Assembly: GCA_965178635.1 (NCBI GenBank)
Contig: CBCXVT010000033.1
Coordinates: 1-20,663 of the forward strand
Origin: GCA-2733415 sp965178635
GTDB taxonomy: Bacteria; Bacteroidota; Bacteroidia; Flavobacteriales; Flavobacteriaceae
Length of the DNA: 20,663 bases
Direction: 5' to 3'
The position numbers were made by a program, and so were the translations under genes. The notes beneath the pieces are model-generated. The model did no database searches and was not told the origin of the DNA. It saw nothing but the letters and a program-made list of their open reading frames with translations. Positions 6,307 to 14,081 of this stretch are shown here, in pieces (within the stretch, counting starts at the first letter, position 1; each line of letters begins with the position of its first letter).

Positions 6307-6783
6307 TTAGTAAACCTTTACGAGATTATAAAGAAGTATTATTACAGCTATAATTATAGCAAAGTTACCCACTTGAGTTAACGTTTTTTTTCTATCTAAT
6401 TTTTTCGTTATTTCTTCATAACGCTTTACTAATTCCACAAAACAACTTTCATCTATTTTTTTCAAGAAGAATAAAAACGCTTCAATATCAACTTCTCTGA
6501 TTTCCCATCTTTGAACTTCCATATACTCTTTTTGCTTGTTCAGACTTGTAGCAATATGGTCTGGACTTCTTGGTGGAAATTCTTTTGATAGCGCTATCTT
6601 ATATGAGAATGCTCCAGGATTACAACCATTTAACAACTCAAGATGAGTGACTATTAATACACACACACCTATCTTATGCTCCATTAAATCAACTTCATTT
6701 ACTTTCATAGCAAGTTCTTCAATTGTCTCATTTCCTGTAATGCCGATTTTTTTTGAAAGTAAATCCTTTTCAAATTTTTCCAT
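6307..6783 (-). CDS. Tail-anchored membrane protein of unknown function, 158 aa
   Basis: I do not recognise a family. Residues 1-130 are soluble and largely helical, with a charged stretch before the membrane (Y-E-E-I-T-K-K-L-D-R-K-K). Residues about 138-155 form one strongly hydrophobic segment (F-A-I-I-I-A-V-I-I-L-L-Y), leaving only a few residues beyond it, so the bulk should face the cytoplasm. There is no signal peptide. Promoter and terminator are separate from its neighbours, as for cargo genes. Placed beside another small membrane protein in a mobile element, it could act in phage exclusion or defence; that is a guess from position and topology. Confidence 0.65.
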   Translation of the reverse strand: MEKFEKDLLSKKIGITGNETIEELAMKVNEVDLMEHKIGVCVLIVTHLELLNGCNPGAFSYKIALSKEFPPRSPDHIATSLNKQKEYMEVQRWEIREVDIEAFLFFLKKIDESCFVELVKRYEEITKKLDRKKTLTQVGNFAIIIAVIILLYNLVKVY

Positions 6784-6820
6784 AATAGATTTTTGTTAAG
6801 ATTAAACATACATTTTTTAA

Positions 6821-6853
6821 AAAGATAAACCCCTACTAAATTAATAGTAAGGG
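6821..6853 (-). terminator. Terminator of the 176-aa gene, duplicate of the previous one
   Basis: The hairpin at 6830-6853 is identical to that at 6256-6279. Downstream on the minus strand come TTTATC and five T, a weaker tail than that of its twin. It lies about 54 nt past the stop at 6907. Confidence 0.65.
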
Positions 6854-6906
6854 CAACTGCTATTGAGAGTTATTGAAGTTTTTCATTCTGTAGGCATTAA
6901 TTTTTA

Positions 6907-7437
6907 CTACCAAGGAAGTTCTCCTATTAAGCGTGTTAAACTGTCATAACTTGCAGCGCAAAAACCTCCTTCATTGGCACCTCTTTGGTAAATTGACATC
7001 TTTTTTAATTCATTATTTAATATTCTAATTTGAGGTTCATAATTGTTATAAATAGCAATGTCGCTACAATCTGAGCATATATAATATTTTTTTGGTGTTT
7101 TAAGGTAGGAATATTTAGTTTTCGTTATAAATGTATTGCTTGTCCACCCGGATACAAAAGTAGTGTCTGTGTCTTCAAAATATAAATACGCTTTTTTTAA
7201 ATGTAGATCTTGTTCCGTAATTGTGTTGCAATTATCACATTTACTTTTTGCTATTGTGGTATCGAAAAAGCCATCTGGCAAATAAGAAAGGGGGTTTTTC
7301 TTAAATTCATTTATATTTATTGATTCAACTATATGGTGTCCTATTTCGGCATTCCAGAGTTTAGGAACAAAACGACGGGTAAAAAGAATAAAGCCAACAA
7401 TTAAAAGAAATAATATAAAAAGTGATGTTCCAGACAT
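6907..7437 (-). CDS. Membrane-anchored protein with a CxxC...CxxC zinc-ribbon pattern, 176 aa
   Basis: I do not recognise a family. One N-terminal hydrophobic segment (about 4-20, L-F-I-L-F-L-L-I-V-G-F-I-L-F) is followed by R-R, which suggests a membrane anchor with the rest in the cytoplasm. C67-D-N-C70 and C121-S-D-C124 form two CxxC knuckles about 50 residues apart, a likely metal-binding ribbon. A glycine-rich end with C160 follows. It is a single-gene unit between two terminators. Together with the 158-aa gene it forms a pair of small membrane proteins with opposite anchors (N-terminal here, C-terminal there). A role in defence or helper interference is speculative. Confidence 0.65.
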   Translation of the reverse strand: MSGTSLFILFLLIVGFILFTRRFVPKLWNAEIGHHIVESININEFKKNPLSYLPDGFFDTTIAKSKCDNCNTITEQDLHLKKAYLYFEDTDTTFVSGWTSNTFITKTKYSYLKTPKKYYICSDCSDIAIYNNYEPQIRILNNELKKMSIYQRGANEGGFCAASYDSLTRLIGELPW

Positions 7438-7497
7438 AAATTAGATTATTATTTAAATATAATCAAAAAAACAAAGTGGTATTAAAAAACTTTGATT

Positions 7498-7529
7498 AAA
7501 AAAAACACCCCTGCAAACTTAACTAGGGG
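7498..7529 (-). terminator. Terminator of the excisionase-like gene
   Basis: CCCCT at 7508-7512 pairs with AGGGG at 7525-7529 around a 12-nt loop. On the minus strand the stem is followed by G, T and G and then a run of eight T (complement of 7498-7505). It starts 25 nt past the stop at 7555, which supports the short gene upstream as a real transcription unit. Confidence 0.75.
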
Positions 7530-7554
7530 ATGTCTAATACAAATCAATTATTGA

Positions 7555-7731
7555 TTATCGCCTTATTAACGAATCTATAATTTCCTGTTTTTTAAATATT
7601 ACTCTGCGATTAAATCCATAGGTATGAATCTTTCCTTGTTTAATGAGATTGTCAACAGTTCCAATAGAGCATCTGAGTAGTTCAGCCACTTCAGGTTTCT
7701 TTAGAAAGATATGTTCGTTTTGGTTTTCCAC
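7555..7731 (-). CDS. Excisionase-like helix-turn-helix protein, 58 aa
   Basis: Short DNA-binding protein of the HTH_17/excisionase type, expected to direct excision with the integrase or regulate it. From the start it reads M-E-N-Q-N-E-H-I-F-L-K-K-P-E-V-A-E-L-L, then C-S-I-G-T-V-D-N-L-I-K-Q-G-K-I as the turn and recognition helix. A wing with G-F-N-R-R-V-I-F-K-K follows. Start: no ATG is in frame after the upstream stop; GTG at 7729-7731 gives the M-E-N-type opening common in this family. It is transcribed away from the integrase, across a 400-bp shared control region, and ends just before its own terminator. Confidence 0.82.
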   Translation of the reverse strand: MENQNEHIFLKKPEVAELLRCSIGTVDNLIKQGKIHTYGFNRRVIFKKQEIIDSLIRR

Positions 7732-7901
7732 TATACTTAAGATACGATATGTAAATGGTATATTTGTGTTGTTTTTGGGGTTGTTACCAACAATTTTTTC
7801 AACATTTTAGTATTAAACTTGAGCTTATACAAGGGATTGATTGTGGACTAAATCAACTAGAGTGTTAGCGTAAGTAGTTACAAATCATATAGTTAAAATA
7901 C

Positions 7902-8006
7902 ATGAGTAAATTAGAAAAACAAGTTTCTTACAAGTTTTCAACAATCTCAATAATAAAGGTGTTTTGCGTATATATTTTAATTTATACTAGCATTTATAGT
8001 ACCTAA
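7902..8006 (+). CDS. Doubtful 34-aa hydrophobic ORF before the integrase
   Basis: ATG at 7902 opens a frame M-S-K-L-E-K-Q-V-S-Y-K ending at TAA 8004-8006. The second half (I-S-I-I-K-V-F-C-V-Y-I-L-I-Y) could cross a membrane. It has the integrase orientation and lies downstream of the TATATTTG at 7759-7766. In AT-rich DNA such frames arise often by chance, and no family is recognised. Confidence 0.2.
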   Translation: MSKLEKQVSYKFSTISIIKVFCVYILIYTSIYST

Positions 8007-8108
8007 AAGGATTTTACCTCTTCTATAATTACGCGTATTAACATCTAATTTCATGTAATAACATGTAATATCTGTGGACTAATCTCGGACTAGTTTAAAA
8101 ATAGATTG

Positions 8109-8116
8109 TATATTTG
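8109..8116 (+). promoter_or_regulatory. -7 box (TATATTTG) of the integrase gene
   Basis: This is a full match to TAnnTTTG. Transcription should begin a few bases downstream, near 8120, leaving a leader of under 20 nt before ATG 8138. It overlaps a possible TTG start at 8114, which argues against that start. Confidence 0.5.
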
Positions 8117-8137
8117 GATAACATCAATACTCCAAAT

Positions 8138-9394
8138 ATGGCAATTACTTTCTTTACTCAATCAATCAAACAAATAGCACCAATCTGGATTAGATACAGG
8201 GAGCTATCTGTTGATGCAAAAGCAAGAACTAATCTTTACATAGACAAAGATAGGTTAAAAAGGTCAAAGGTCATTAAGCATAAAATGTCTGCCAAAGACA
8301 ATCAAGAGCAGAAACTTCTCATTAAAGAAAAGAACAAAGCACTCGATAAGGTGCAGAATGAAATGCAACTTCTTGAGCTTCGGATAAGATCTCTAATAAC
8401 TGATGAAGCTCAAGTTGATTCTAAGTGGCTTAAACAGGCGTTTAGACCTCCCGAGGAGATTGTAAAACTAAACCTTTTAGAATACTATGATGCACTTCTT
8501 GAAAGTGATAGTACGTTAGCTAAAAACACACAGAAAGCTTATAGAGTTAATGCCTCTTTTATGCTTAAATATCAGAAGCATATTGGAAGGGAATTACAAG
8601 TAATTGACATTGATGGGAATTTTAAAGACGCCTTCATAAAGTACTGCAGAGAGCAAGGATATCCCGAATCAACTTTGAAAGGTCAACTAGGTAGATTAAA
8701 GGCGGTTTGCTTGTATGCAGAGCAGAGAGGAGAGATTATTCACAATCAAGTTAAGAATTTGACTAAGAACATTCGTGTACAGCCCACTTTAAGTGTCTTT
8801 CTGACATCTTCTGAGATAGATGACATCATCGCTCTAAATATAAAAGATAGTGCTTTGGATATGGCGAGAGATTGGTTAGTTGTATCCTGCTACATAGGTC
8901 AAAGGTCAGCATCTTTGTTTAAACTAACCAAAGACAATATTCATATAAAGAGTAATACAATAAGACTCAAGCAAGTAAAGACTGGGGCTAATGTAGTGAT
9001 ACCTATATTGCCACAAGTCCAGGCTATTTTAGATAAGCACAAAGGGAGCTTCCCTCCTCTCTTTAGTACTAAACAACATCATAACTACAACCGCTATAAT
9101 GACCTCATCAAAGAAGTATGTAAATTAGCTGATATCAATGAACTATGCAAAGGAAGAAATAAGAATATCGGGGGACGTATGTCTAAGGTTATAACTAAAC
9201 CCAAATGGGAACTTATAACTTCTCACATAGGTCGTAGGTCATTCGCCACTAACTTCTATGGTAAGATAAACCAACAGCTCATTCAAAGTGTAACAGGTCA
9301 CAAAACTGAGAGTAGCTTTCTTAAGTACATTAACAAAACCAGAGAGATAGATACAGATGCACTCAATAAAGCATTCTTAGATGCAATGAGGTAA
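8138..9394 (+). CDS. int: Tyrosine recombinase integrase
   Basis: Site-specific recombinase that should integrate the element at a host attB and, with the excisionase, cut it out. In the 418-residue protein, the N-terminus (about 1-105) is an arm-binding-type region with a lysine-rich helical insert. A SAM-like core-binding domain follows (about 110-215), then the catalytic domain (about 220-418). All catalytic residues are visible: R256 in Y-I-G-Q-R-S-A-S-L, K281 in Q-V-K-T-G, H363 and R366 in S-H-I-G-R-R-S-F-A-T-N, H388 in V-T-G-H-K, and Y397 in F-L-K-Y-I. Length and domain order fit Bacteroidota phage and island integrases. The frame extends back to TTG 8114, but a -7 box covers that codon, so ATG 8138 is preferred. 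It looks intact and active. Confidence 0.93.
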   Translation: MAITFFTQSIKQIAPIWIRYRELSVDAKARTNLYIDKDRLKRSKVIKHKMSAKDNQEQKLLIKEKNKALDKVQNEMQLLELRIRSLITDEAQVDSKWLKQAFRPPEEIVKLNLLEYYDALLESDSTLAKNTQKAYRVNASFMLKYQKHIGRELQVIDIDGNFKDAFIKYCREQGYPESTLKGQLGRLKAVCLYAEQRGEIIHNQVKNLTKNIRVQPTLSVFLTSSEIDDIIALNIKDSALDMARDWLVVSCYIGQRSASLFKLTKDNIHIKSNTIRLKQVKTGANVVIPILPQVQAILDKHKGSFPPLFSTKQHHNYNRYNDLIKEVCKLADINELCKGRNKNIGGRMSKVITKPKWELITSHIGRRSFATNFYGKINQQLIQSVTGHKTESSFLKYINKTREIDTDALNKAFLDAMR

Positions 9395-9501
9395 TTTTTG
9401 TAGTTTTCCAACAAAAAAATATGCGACAATGTAATGTCGTGTAATTTTTGGTGTTTACACGTATTTTATTTAATATTTTTATCAATCAATTAAAAAACAA
9501 T
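9395..9501. other. Intergenic region after integrase with repeats shared with its upstream side
   Basis: A weak hairpin (9395-9401/9411-9417) may end integrase transcription. AATGTAAT (9428-9435) and CGTGTAAT (9438-9445) lie ten bases apart, like the CATGTAAT pair upstream of the gene. CGTGTAA (9438-9444) pairs with TTACACG (9455-9461) as a 7-bp inverted repeat. TTACACGTATT (9455-9465) differs by one base from 8029-8039. Candidate recombination or regulatory sites. Confidence 0.35.
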
Positions 9502-9509
9502 TAAATTTG
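9502..9509 (+). promoter_or_regulatory. -7 box (TAAATTTG) of the secreted-protein gene
   Basis: This is a full TAnnTTTG match 25 nt before the ATG at 9535. No TTG-type -33 element is visible at the usual distance. Confidence 0.5.
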
Positions 9510-9534
9510 TTCAAAACATTAAACAATTTACATT

Positions 9535-9999
9535 ATGAAAAAAACATTATTATTATTACTGGTAATGGCATTTGGCTCTCAGGTCAATGCTCAAAAGCTT
9601 TGGAAGGATGAGGTAGATGACTTCACAGGAGACACAAAAAAATTTACAAATTATTATAATGTAGCTGAAACAAATGTAGGTACACTAAAAGTTTCTGCAC
9701 TACGGTTAAATGAATTTGAATATATAAAGATGAAATGTACTTCTGATCTTGGATGTGCTGGGGCAAGTGACAACTATGTAATGTTTATATTTACTGATGG
9801 GACAAAGCTTAAACTAAGCGAAGATTTGGCTGACATAGACTGTTCAGATGGAGCATCATCTCTCTTTAGTATTAAGGCTAATAGCCCACTAAAAACTAAG
9901 ACTATAGAAAAGATTAGATTTAAACAGTCTAAGTACTATACAGATGGTACAACAACAGGCACGTATAGTATGTCTGAGATAATAAATGCAACCAAGTAA
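9535..9999 (+). CDS. Small secreted protein with signal peptide, 154 aa
   Basis: Function unknown. M-K-K-T-L-L-L-L-L-V-M-A-F-G is a classical signal peptide, cleaved most likely after N-A-Q (residue 20), a frequent Bacteroidota cleavage context. The mature part of about 134 residues is rich in Lys, Thr, Ser and Asp and looks beta-rich, with three cysteines (C68, C74, C103). No lipobox Cys follows the signal, so it should be periplasmic or exported. It is a single gene between its own -7 box and a strong terminator (10035-10063), like a moron or cargo gene. It could alter the cell surface of the carrier. Confidence 0.75.
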   Translation: MKKTLLLLLVMAFGSQVNAQKLWKDEVDDFTGDTKKFTNYYNVAETNVGTLKVSALRLNEFEYIKMKCTSDLGCAGASDNYVMFIFTDGTKLKLSEDLADIDCSDGASSLFSIKANSPLKTKTIEKIRFKQSKYYTDGTTTGTYSMSEIINATK

Positions 10000-10034
10000 T
10001 TAACTTAACTTGACCTTTAATAACTCCCTATACC

Positions 10035-10063
10035 AAACCCTTGCAGAAATGTGAGGGTTTTTT
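10035..10063 (+). terminator. Terminator after secreted-protein gene (unit 2)
   Basis: Same 11-position stem, GAAA loop and T-run as at 237-265. It follows the complete gene at 9535-9999. Confidence 0.85.
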
Positions 10064-10069
10064 ATTTAT

Positions 10070-10077
10070 TATATTTG
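10070..10077 (+). promoter_or_regulatory. -7 box of the HNH gene (unit 2)
   Basis: TATATTTG, 23 nt before the TTG start at 10101, as in unit 1. Confidence 0.5.
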
Positions 10078-10100
10078 AGAAAATATAACACAATTGTATT

Positions 10101-11468
10101 TTGAACTACCTTAATGTATATTTTAATATTGTAAATAATTCGAAAAGTAAAAAACGGAACGGATATTTAGAATTACATCATGTAGTTCCAAAATGTATTT
10201 TTGGTGAAAAATTATTGAATGAAGATAATCTAGTTAATGTTAATCAAGATTCTAATTTAGTTTATCTCACTGCCCGAGAACATTTTATTTGTCATTGGCT
10301 TCTTCATAGAGCATTCCCAAAAAACAAAAAATTAGGACTTGCTTTCTGGGCTATGGCTGGCATGACAAATTCTGAACAAAAAAGATACATACCATCATCA
10401 AGAGCCGTAGCTGAAGCAAGAGTTGCAGCAAATAATGCAAGAAAAACCGCTATTTTACAATATGACCTTGAGGGTAATTTTTTAAGAGAATATAAAAGTT
10501 TAAACGCTGCGAGTGACTCCATTGGAATAGTGCCAAATGCAATTGGTCAAAATTTAAATAGTTTCACTAAATCTGCAGGTGGTTTTCAGTGGTGCTTTAA
10601 AACAAAAAAACAACAGGATAAAATTGAGCCATACGTTATTGATAATAACGGCTTACCGATTGGTCAATATGACCTTAACGGAAGATTAATCTCCTCTTAT
10701 GAAAGTTTACTAGAGACTGAGAGAAAAACTGGACACTCTGAAGGAAGTATTCGAGCCGCAATGAATAGAGGCACAAAGATTAGAGGCACCTCATTTTTTT
10801 TTATACAATTCAACAAACATCAAGAAATTCCAAAGTTTGTTAATCCGTATACTAATCCAATACATGCCTTTTCGATTCCTATAGTTCAAATAAGTGCTGA
10901 CGGGAAATATTTTATTAATAAATTCCAAAGTGTTACTGAGGCTGCAAAATATTTAAATAAAAATACTGGAGGAATTTCATCAGCGTGTAAAGGAAAAAGA
11001 AAAACAGCTTATGGTTATATGTGGAAATACCTTTCTAATTACAAAAATAACTTACCTGTTATTTCAATTGAGAAAGCAAAGGTGAAGCTTCATTCTAAGC
11101 CTATTGCACAATATGACTTGAGTGGGAAATTTATACAGGTTTTTAAAAGTGCTAGTGAAGCTGCCCGCTCAGTAAATGATTCTCAACCAAACATAAGTGC
11201 CGTAGCTAGAGGTATACGTAATTATTCCAATAAATACCAATATGCATACATTATAGATGGTAAAATACCTTCAAAAACAACTGTTAAAACATCAAACAAT
11301 ATTTCAAAAATAGTTCTAAAACTAGATAAAACATCGGAAGTTATAATCGAAGAGTATATAAGTGTTGGAGAAGCTGCAAGAGCGGTATCTGGCTCTCAAT
11401 CAAATATATCTGCCTGTATTAATGGTAGAAAGAAAACAGCATATGGTTTTAAATGGAAATTTAAATAA
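10101..11468 (+). CDS. HNH endonuclease with NUMOD1-like repeats (unit 2)
   Basis: Identical in translation to the gene at 303-1670: TTG start, HNH nuclease domain in the first 75 residues (H26-H27, H61, H65), then five NUMOD1-like DNA-recognition repeats. The absence of substitutions between copies means that no neutral drift has separated them, so this is not an old duplication. Confidence 0.88.
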   Translation: MNYLNVYFNIVNNSKSKKRNGYLELHHVVPKCIFGEKLLNEDNLVNVNQDSNLVYLTAREHFICHWLLHRAFPKNKKLGLAFWAMAGMTNSEQKRYIPSSRAVAEARVAANNARKTAILQYDLEGNFLREYKSLNAASDSIGIVPNAIGQNLNSFTKSAGGFQWCFKTKKQQDKIEPYVIDNNGLPIGQYDLNGRLISSYESLLETERKTGHSEGSIRAAMNRGTKIRGTSFFFIQFNKHQEIPKFVNPYTNPIHAFSIPIVQISADGKYFINKFQSVTEAAKYLNKNTGGISSACKGKRKTAYGYMWKYLSNYKNNLPVISIEKAKVKLHSKPIAQYDLSGKFIQVFKSASEAARSVNDSQPNISAVARGIRNYSNKYQYAYIIDGKIPSKTTVKTSNNISKIVLKLDKTSEVIIEEYISVGEAARAVSGSQSNISACINGRKKTAYGFKWKFK

Positions 11469-11601
11469 TATGTGTTTAATACTAAAAATAGGTAGTTCTA
11501 AAGTCGTTAAACAACTAAACATTGTTTAAATTATCATTATAAAACATTAGTAAACAAGGTTTTATAATTCAATTACCCTCTTTATAGTCCACAAGTAGAC
11601 C
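11469..11601. terminator. Convergent hairpin region (unit 2)
   Basis: Second copy of the two AT-rich inverted repeats of 1671-1803, here at 11507-11514/11522-11529 and 11536-11545/11559-11568. No strong T-run follows either one. Confidence 0.4.
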
Positions 11602-13785
11602 TCAACTGCCTTTTTTACGCTCGTTTTTAACAGTACTGTGAGATACTCCCAAAGCTTCAGAAGTCTGCTTTATTGAAAAACCTAATTCTTGAGCCTTCAA
11701 GACTTTCTCAGTTCTATTCAATCTTTTATCATTAGCAATATCTTTGAGGTTTGCCTTTGCGCTCTTATCCGAAAACAATTTATTATGACAATGCAAATAG
11801 TAATCACATAGCTTTTGAGCCATCTTTACATACTTAACACCCACCTCTGTGTCATTCTCTCCATGCAATATATGTAGCAATAAGGAGAATTTTGCTCTAT
11901 AATCTTCCATCTTAGACAATACAGCAATCATTGAAGAATTAGTGCTGGGTTTACTGCCATATAGCTTAAACTTGTTTGTAAGCTCCATAAAGTACTCTTC
12001 AGCCTCTTCTGTATAAACGTGGGTTGGTTTATTAATCAACCTTCCATCACTATCATACTTCCAACTAAAAAACTTAATGCCTTTGTCATCAAACAACTTA
12101 CCAACATAGTTATCGTATAGGTTACCATTTACCATTGCCTCTCTCCTAGCCTTTCTAGATATAGTTCTTAATACAATTTTAGGCTCTGGAAATGCAAATA
12201 AGAATCTAGCCATTAAACCATTAGCTTTACCATCATCATAGTTTTTATACAAAACTTCAGGTTGTATACCTCCAGATATGCAAAATCCAGCTTTTACAAC
12301 AAATCTATCTTTTATTTTTTCTGAGGCTCTCTCTTGCTTCAAGTTTTCGTTACTCCATGCAGATAATAAAACTGATGAAGTATCTTCTTTTTTGCCTTGC
12401 TCAAATATTGTAGCTAACTCGTCAACGCTTTGATGTATACCCCTATGTATAGCTTGTAATTTAATAAGCCTCATTTCTGGAGTTACATCATTAATCATAT
12501 ATGATTTATTTAAAGGCTTAGGCAAATCAGATTTATAGTCATGTTTCTTAATTGCATTCTTATATGTTTCAACTTCAACATTATCCCTAGACTTGAAAGG
12601 TTTTGATGCGTAGTTACTCGCAGGTGTCTTACCATCTCCTGATTTACCTACATTAGCGCTATACATGTTCATTTGGACAGTTCTCCCATATTCAATCTCA
12701 AGCCTTTTAGAATTGCCTAACAAGCCTGAAACTTCAGTTAAGAACGTGGTTGCCATAAAATCAATATTCATGCCCTGAGCCTTATTAAGTGACTCAAAGT
12801 ATTCACGAGGTATTTGTGGTAAAACATCAATAGGAAAAGAGTTGGTTGTTCTCTCAGATTCAACTATTGTAGGTTTAGTGCCATAACCCTGTGAAGAGAT
12901 ACTTTTAACTGCACTCTTTAGATCTCCGTTATGCTCGAGTATTCGATAGACATCGAAAACATTGTATGATGTTTCTGAGTCAAACGCTGTTGAATTAGTA
13001 TACAAGTATAGATTTCCATCTTGAAAAACATTACCACTTGTGTCTGATGTAGGGTTACCTGGTCTTAACACCCTAGTTCTTCCTTCAGCATCTTCATTAA
13101 GTATTTCCCAACCATTAGAGGCTAATAAATCTAACATACTTACCCTAGCCTTAAAATCATCAATAGGTAGAATTTCTCCTTTAATTACTTCTCTTTTATT
13201 TTTCTTTTGTTTAGACTCTTTTACAGGAGTATCCATAGCCTCGTTAAAGCGCCTACAGGCTTCTATTAAGGCGTTTCTATCATTATTCAGTATATACCTT
13301 AACTTTGTATAATCTCTAGCCACAAAGTCGTTATACATAACTACATAACCACCTTTACCTCTAGTCTCTATTAATGCTTTGTTGCCCTTGTTTTTAGCTA
13401 GCTTAAGATTACCTTCAATATTCTTTGCTCTATAAATTATATGGTAACCCAAATTCTTAGTCTTAACAATCATAACTTTGTCATCAAACTTATATATAGA
13501 CTGTTTGAGTTGGGTTAGTATTTGTTTCCATTTGGCATCTATATTAACAAGCTCCTCATGTGTTGGACTTTTAACATCCTTACAAAGTATTTTTAGGTCA
13601 ACATCTATAACTTCAATATCACTATAACCACAAACCAATCCATAAGCTTCAGATTCTCCTAAACTAGTTACAGGTTCAGTTTGATACTGCTTCCAGCTTC
13701 TTATAGCTTGCTTATTATTATTCAAGTTGATAACATTAAAGTCTCCCAGAGACATAATATTCTTTGCCTGTTGATAGCCTAGCAT
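11602..13785 (-). CDS. Primase-polymerase/DUF3987 replication protein (unit 2)
   Basis: Same 727 residues as at 1804-3987: primase motifs D61/D63 and H115, Walker A-like G380-K-S-G-D-G-K-T, acid pair D455-E456 and the C-terminal helix-turn-helix. It converges on the HNH gene and is preceded by the small-operon terminator. Confidence 0.85.
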   Translation of the reverse strand: MLGYQQAKNIMSLGDFNVINLNNNKQAIRSWKQYQTEPVTSLGESEAYGLVCGYSDIEVIDVDLKILCKDVKSPTHEELVNIDAKWKQILTQLKQSIYKFDDKVMIVKTKNLGYHIIYRAKNIEGNLKLAKNKGNKALIETRGKGGYVVMYNDFVARDYTKLRYILNNDRNALIEACRRFNEAMDTPVKESKQKKNKREVIKGEILPIDDFKARVSMLDLLASNGWEILNEDAEGRTRVLRPGNPTSDTSGNVFQDGNLYLYTNSTAFDSETSYNVFDVYRILEHNGDLKSAVKSISSQGYGTKPTIVESERTTNSFPIDVLPQIPREYFESLNKAQGMNIDFMATTFLTEVSGLLGNSKRLEIEYGRTVQMNMYSANVGKSGDGKTPASNYASKPFKSRDNVEVETYKNAIKKHDYKSDLPKPLNKSYMINDVTPEMRLIKLQAIHRGIHQSVDELATIFEQGKKEDTSSVLLSAWSNENLKQERASEKIKDRFVVKAGFCISGGIQPEVLYKNYDDGKANGLMARFLFAFPEPKIVLRTISRKARREAMVNGNLYDNYVGKLFDDKGIKFFSWKYDSDGRLINKPTHVYTEEAEEYFMELTNKFKLYGSKPSTNSSMIAVLSKMEDYRAKFSLLLHILHGENDTEVGVKYVKMAQKLCDYYLHCHNKLFSDKSAKANLKDIANDKRLNRTEKVLKAQELGFSIKQTSEALGVSHSTVKNERKKGS

Positions 13786-14012
13786 TTTTAAAGAGTATTT
13801 AATTTATAGTTAGATTTAGGTACTAACATTTTACCTTCCTATTTAAGATAATGTTTTAGAGTTTTATTTTCTGTTTTTTTGGATGTGGGTTATTTCGTTT
13901 TTATCAACAATTGGACGTTTTAAGGACTATAAATACATTCTATATTTCACAAATAGCTGATTAACAACAAATAAAGATTTATAATAAAACTACAAAGTGT
14001 TGTTTATACAAT

Positions 14013-14078
14013 AAAAAAAGGCTAAAAGGGGTAGTACCGAAAAAAGTAAATTAAAACATACAAAAACTACTACCCCTG
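14013..14078 (-). terminator. Terminator after the small-gene operon (unit 2)
   Basis: 10-bp arms at 14027-14036 and 14068-14077, followed on the minus strand by a T-rich tail, as in unit 1. The 227 bp between it and the primase gene (13786-14012) hold no gene. Confidence 0.65.
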
Positions 14079-14081
14079 ATT

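Larger units (their letters stand above)
7732..8137. promoter_or_regulatory. Divergent control region between excisionase and integrase, candidate attP
   Basis: These 406 bp carry no clear gene except a doubtful 34-codon frame. Visible motifs: an inverted repeat TTGTTACCAACAA (7781-7793), a plus-strand TATATTTG box with no gene near it (7759-7766), TGTGGACTAA at 7842-7851 and 8073-8082, TTACGCGTATT (8029-8039) and two CATGTAAT copies ten bases apart (8052-8059, 8062-8069). Repeats of this kind next to an integrase are typical of arm-type integrase or excisionase sites. Which of them are used cannot be told from sequence alone. Confidence 0.45.
1..9798. repeat. Tandem unit 1 (9798 bp)
   Basis: Position 1 matches position 9799, and all genes recur at +9798 up to about 5950 and at +9799 beyond about 5963. 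The shift is one T lost in the homopolymer at 5954-5962 (T9 here, T10 in unit 2). The unit starts inside the secreted-protein gene, so the window borders are arbitrary points on a circle. Confidence 0.98.
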
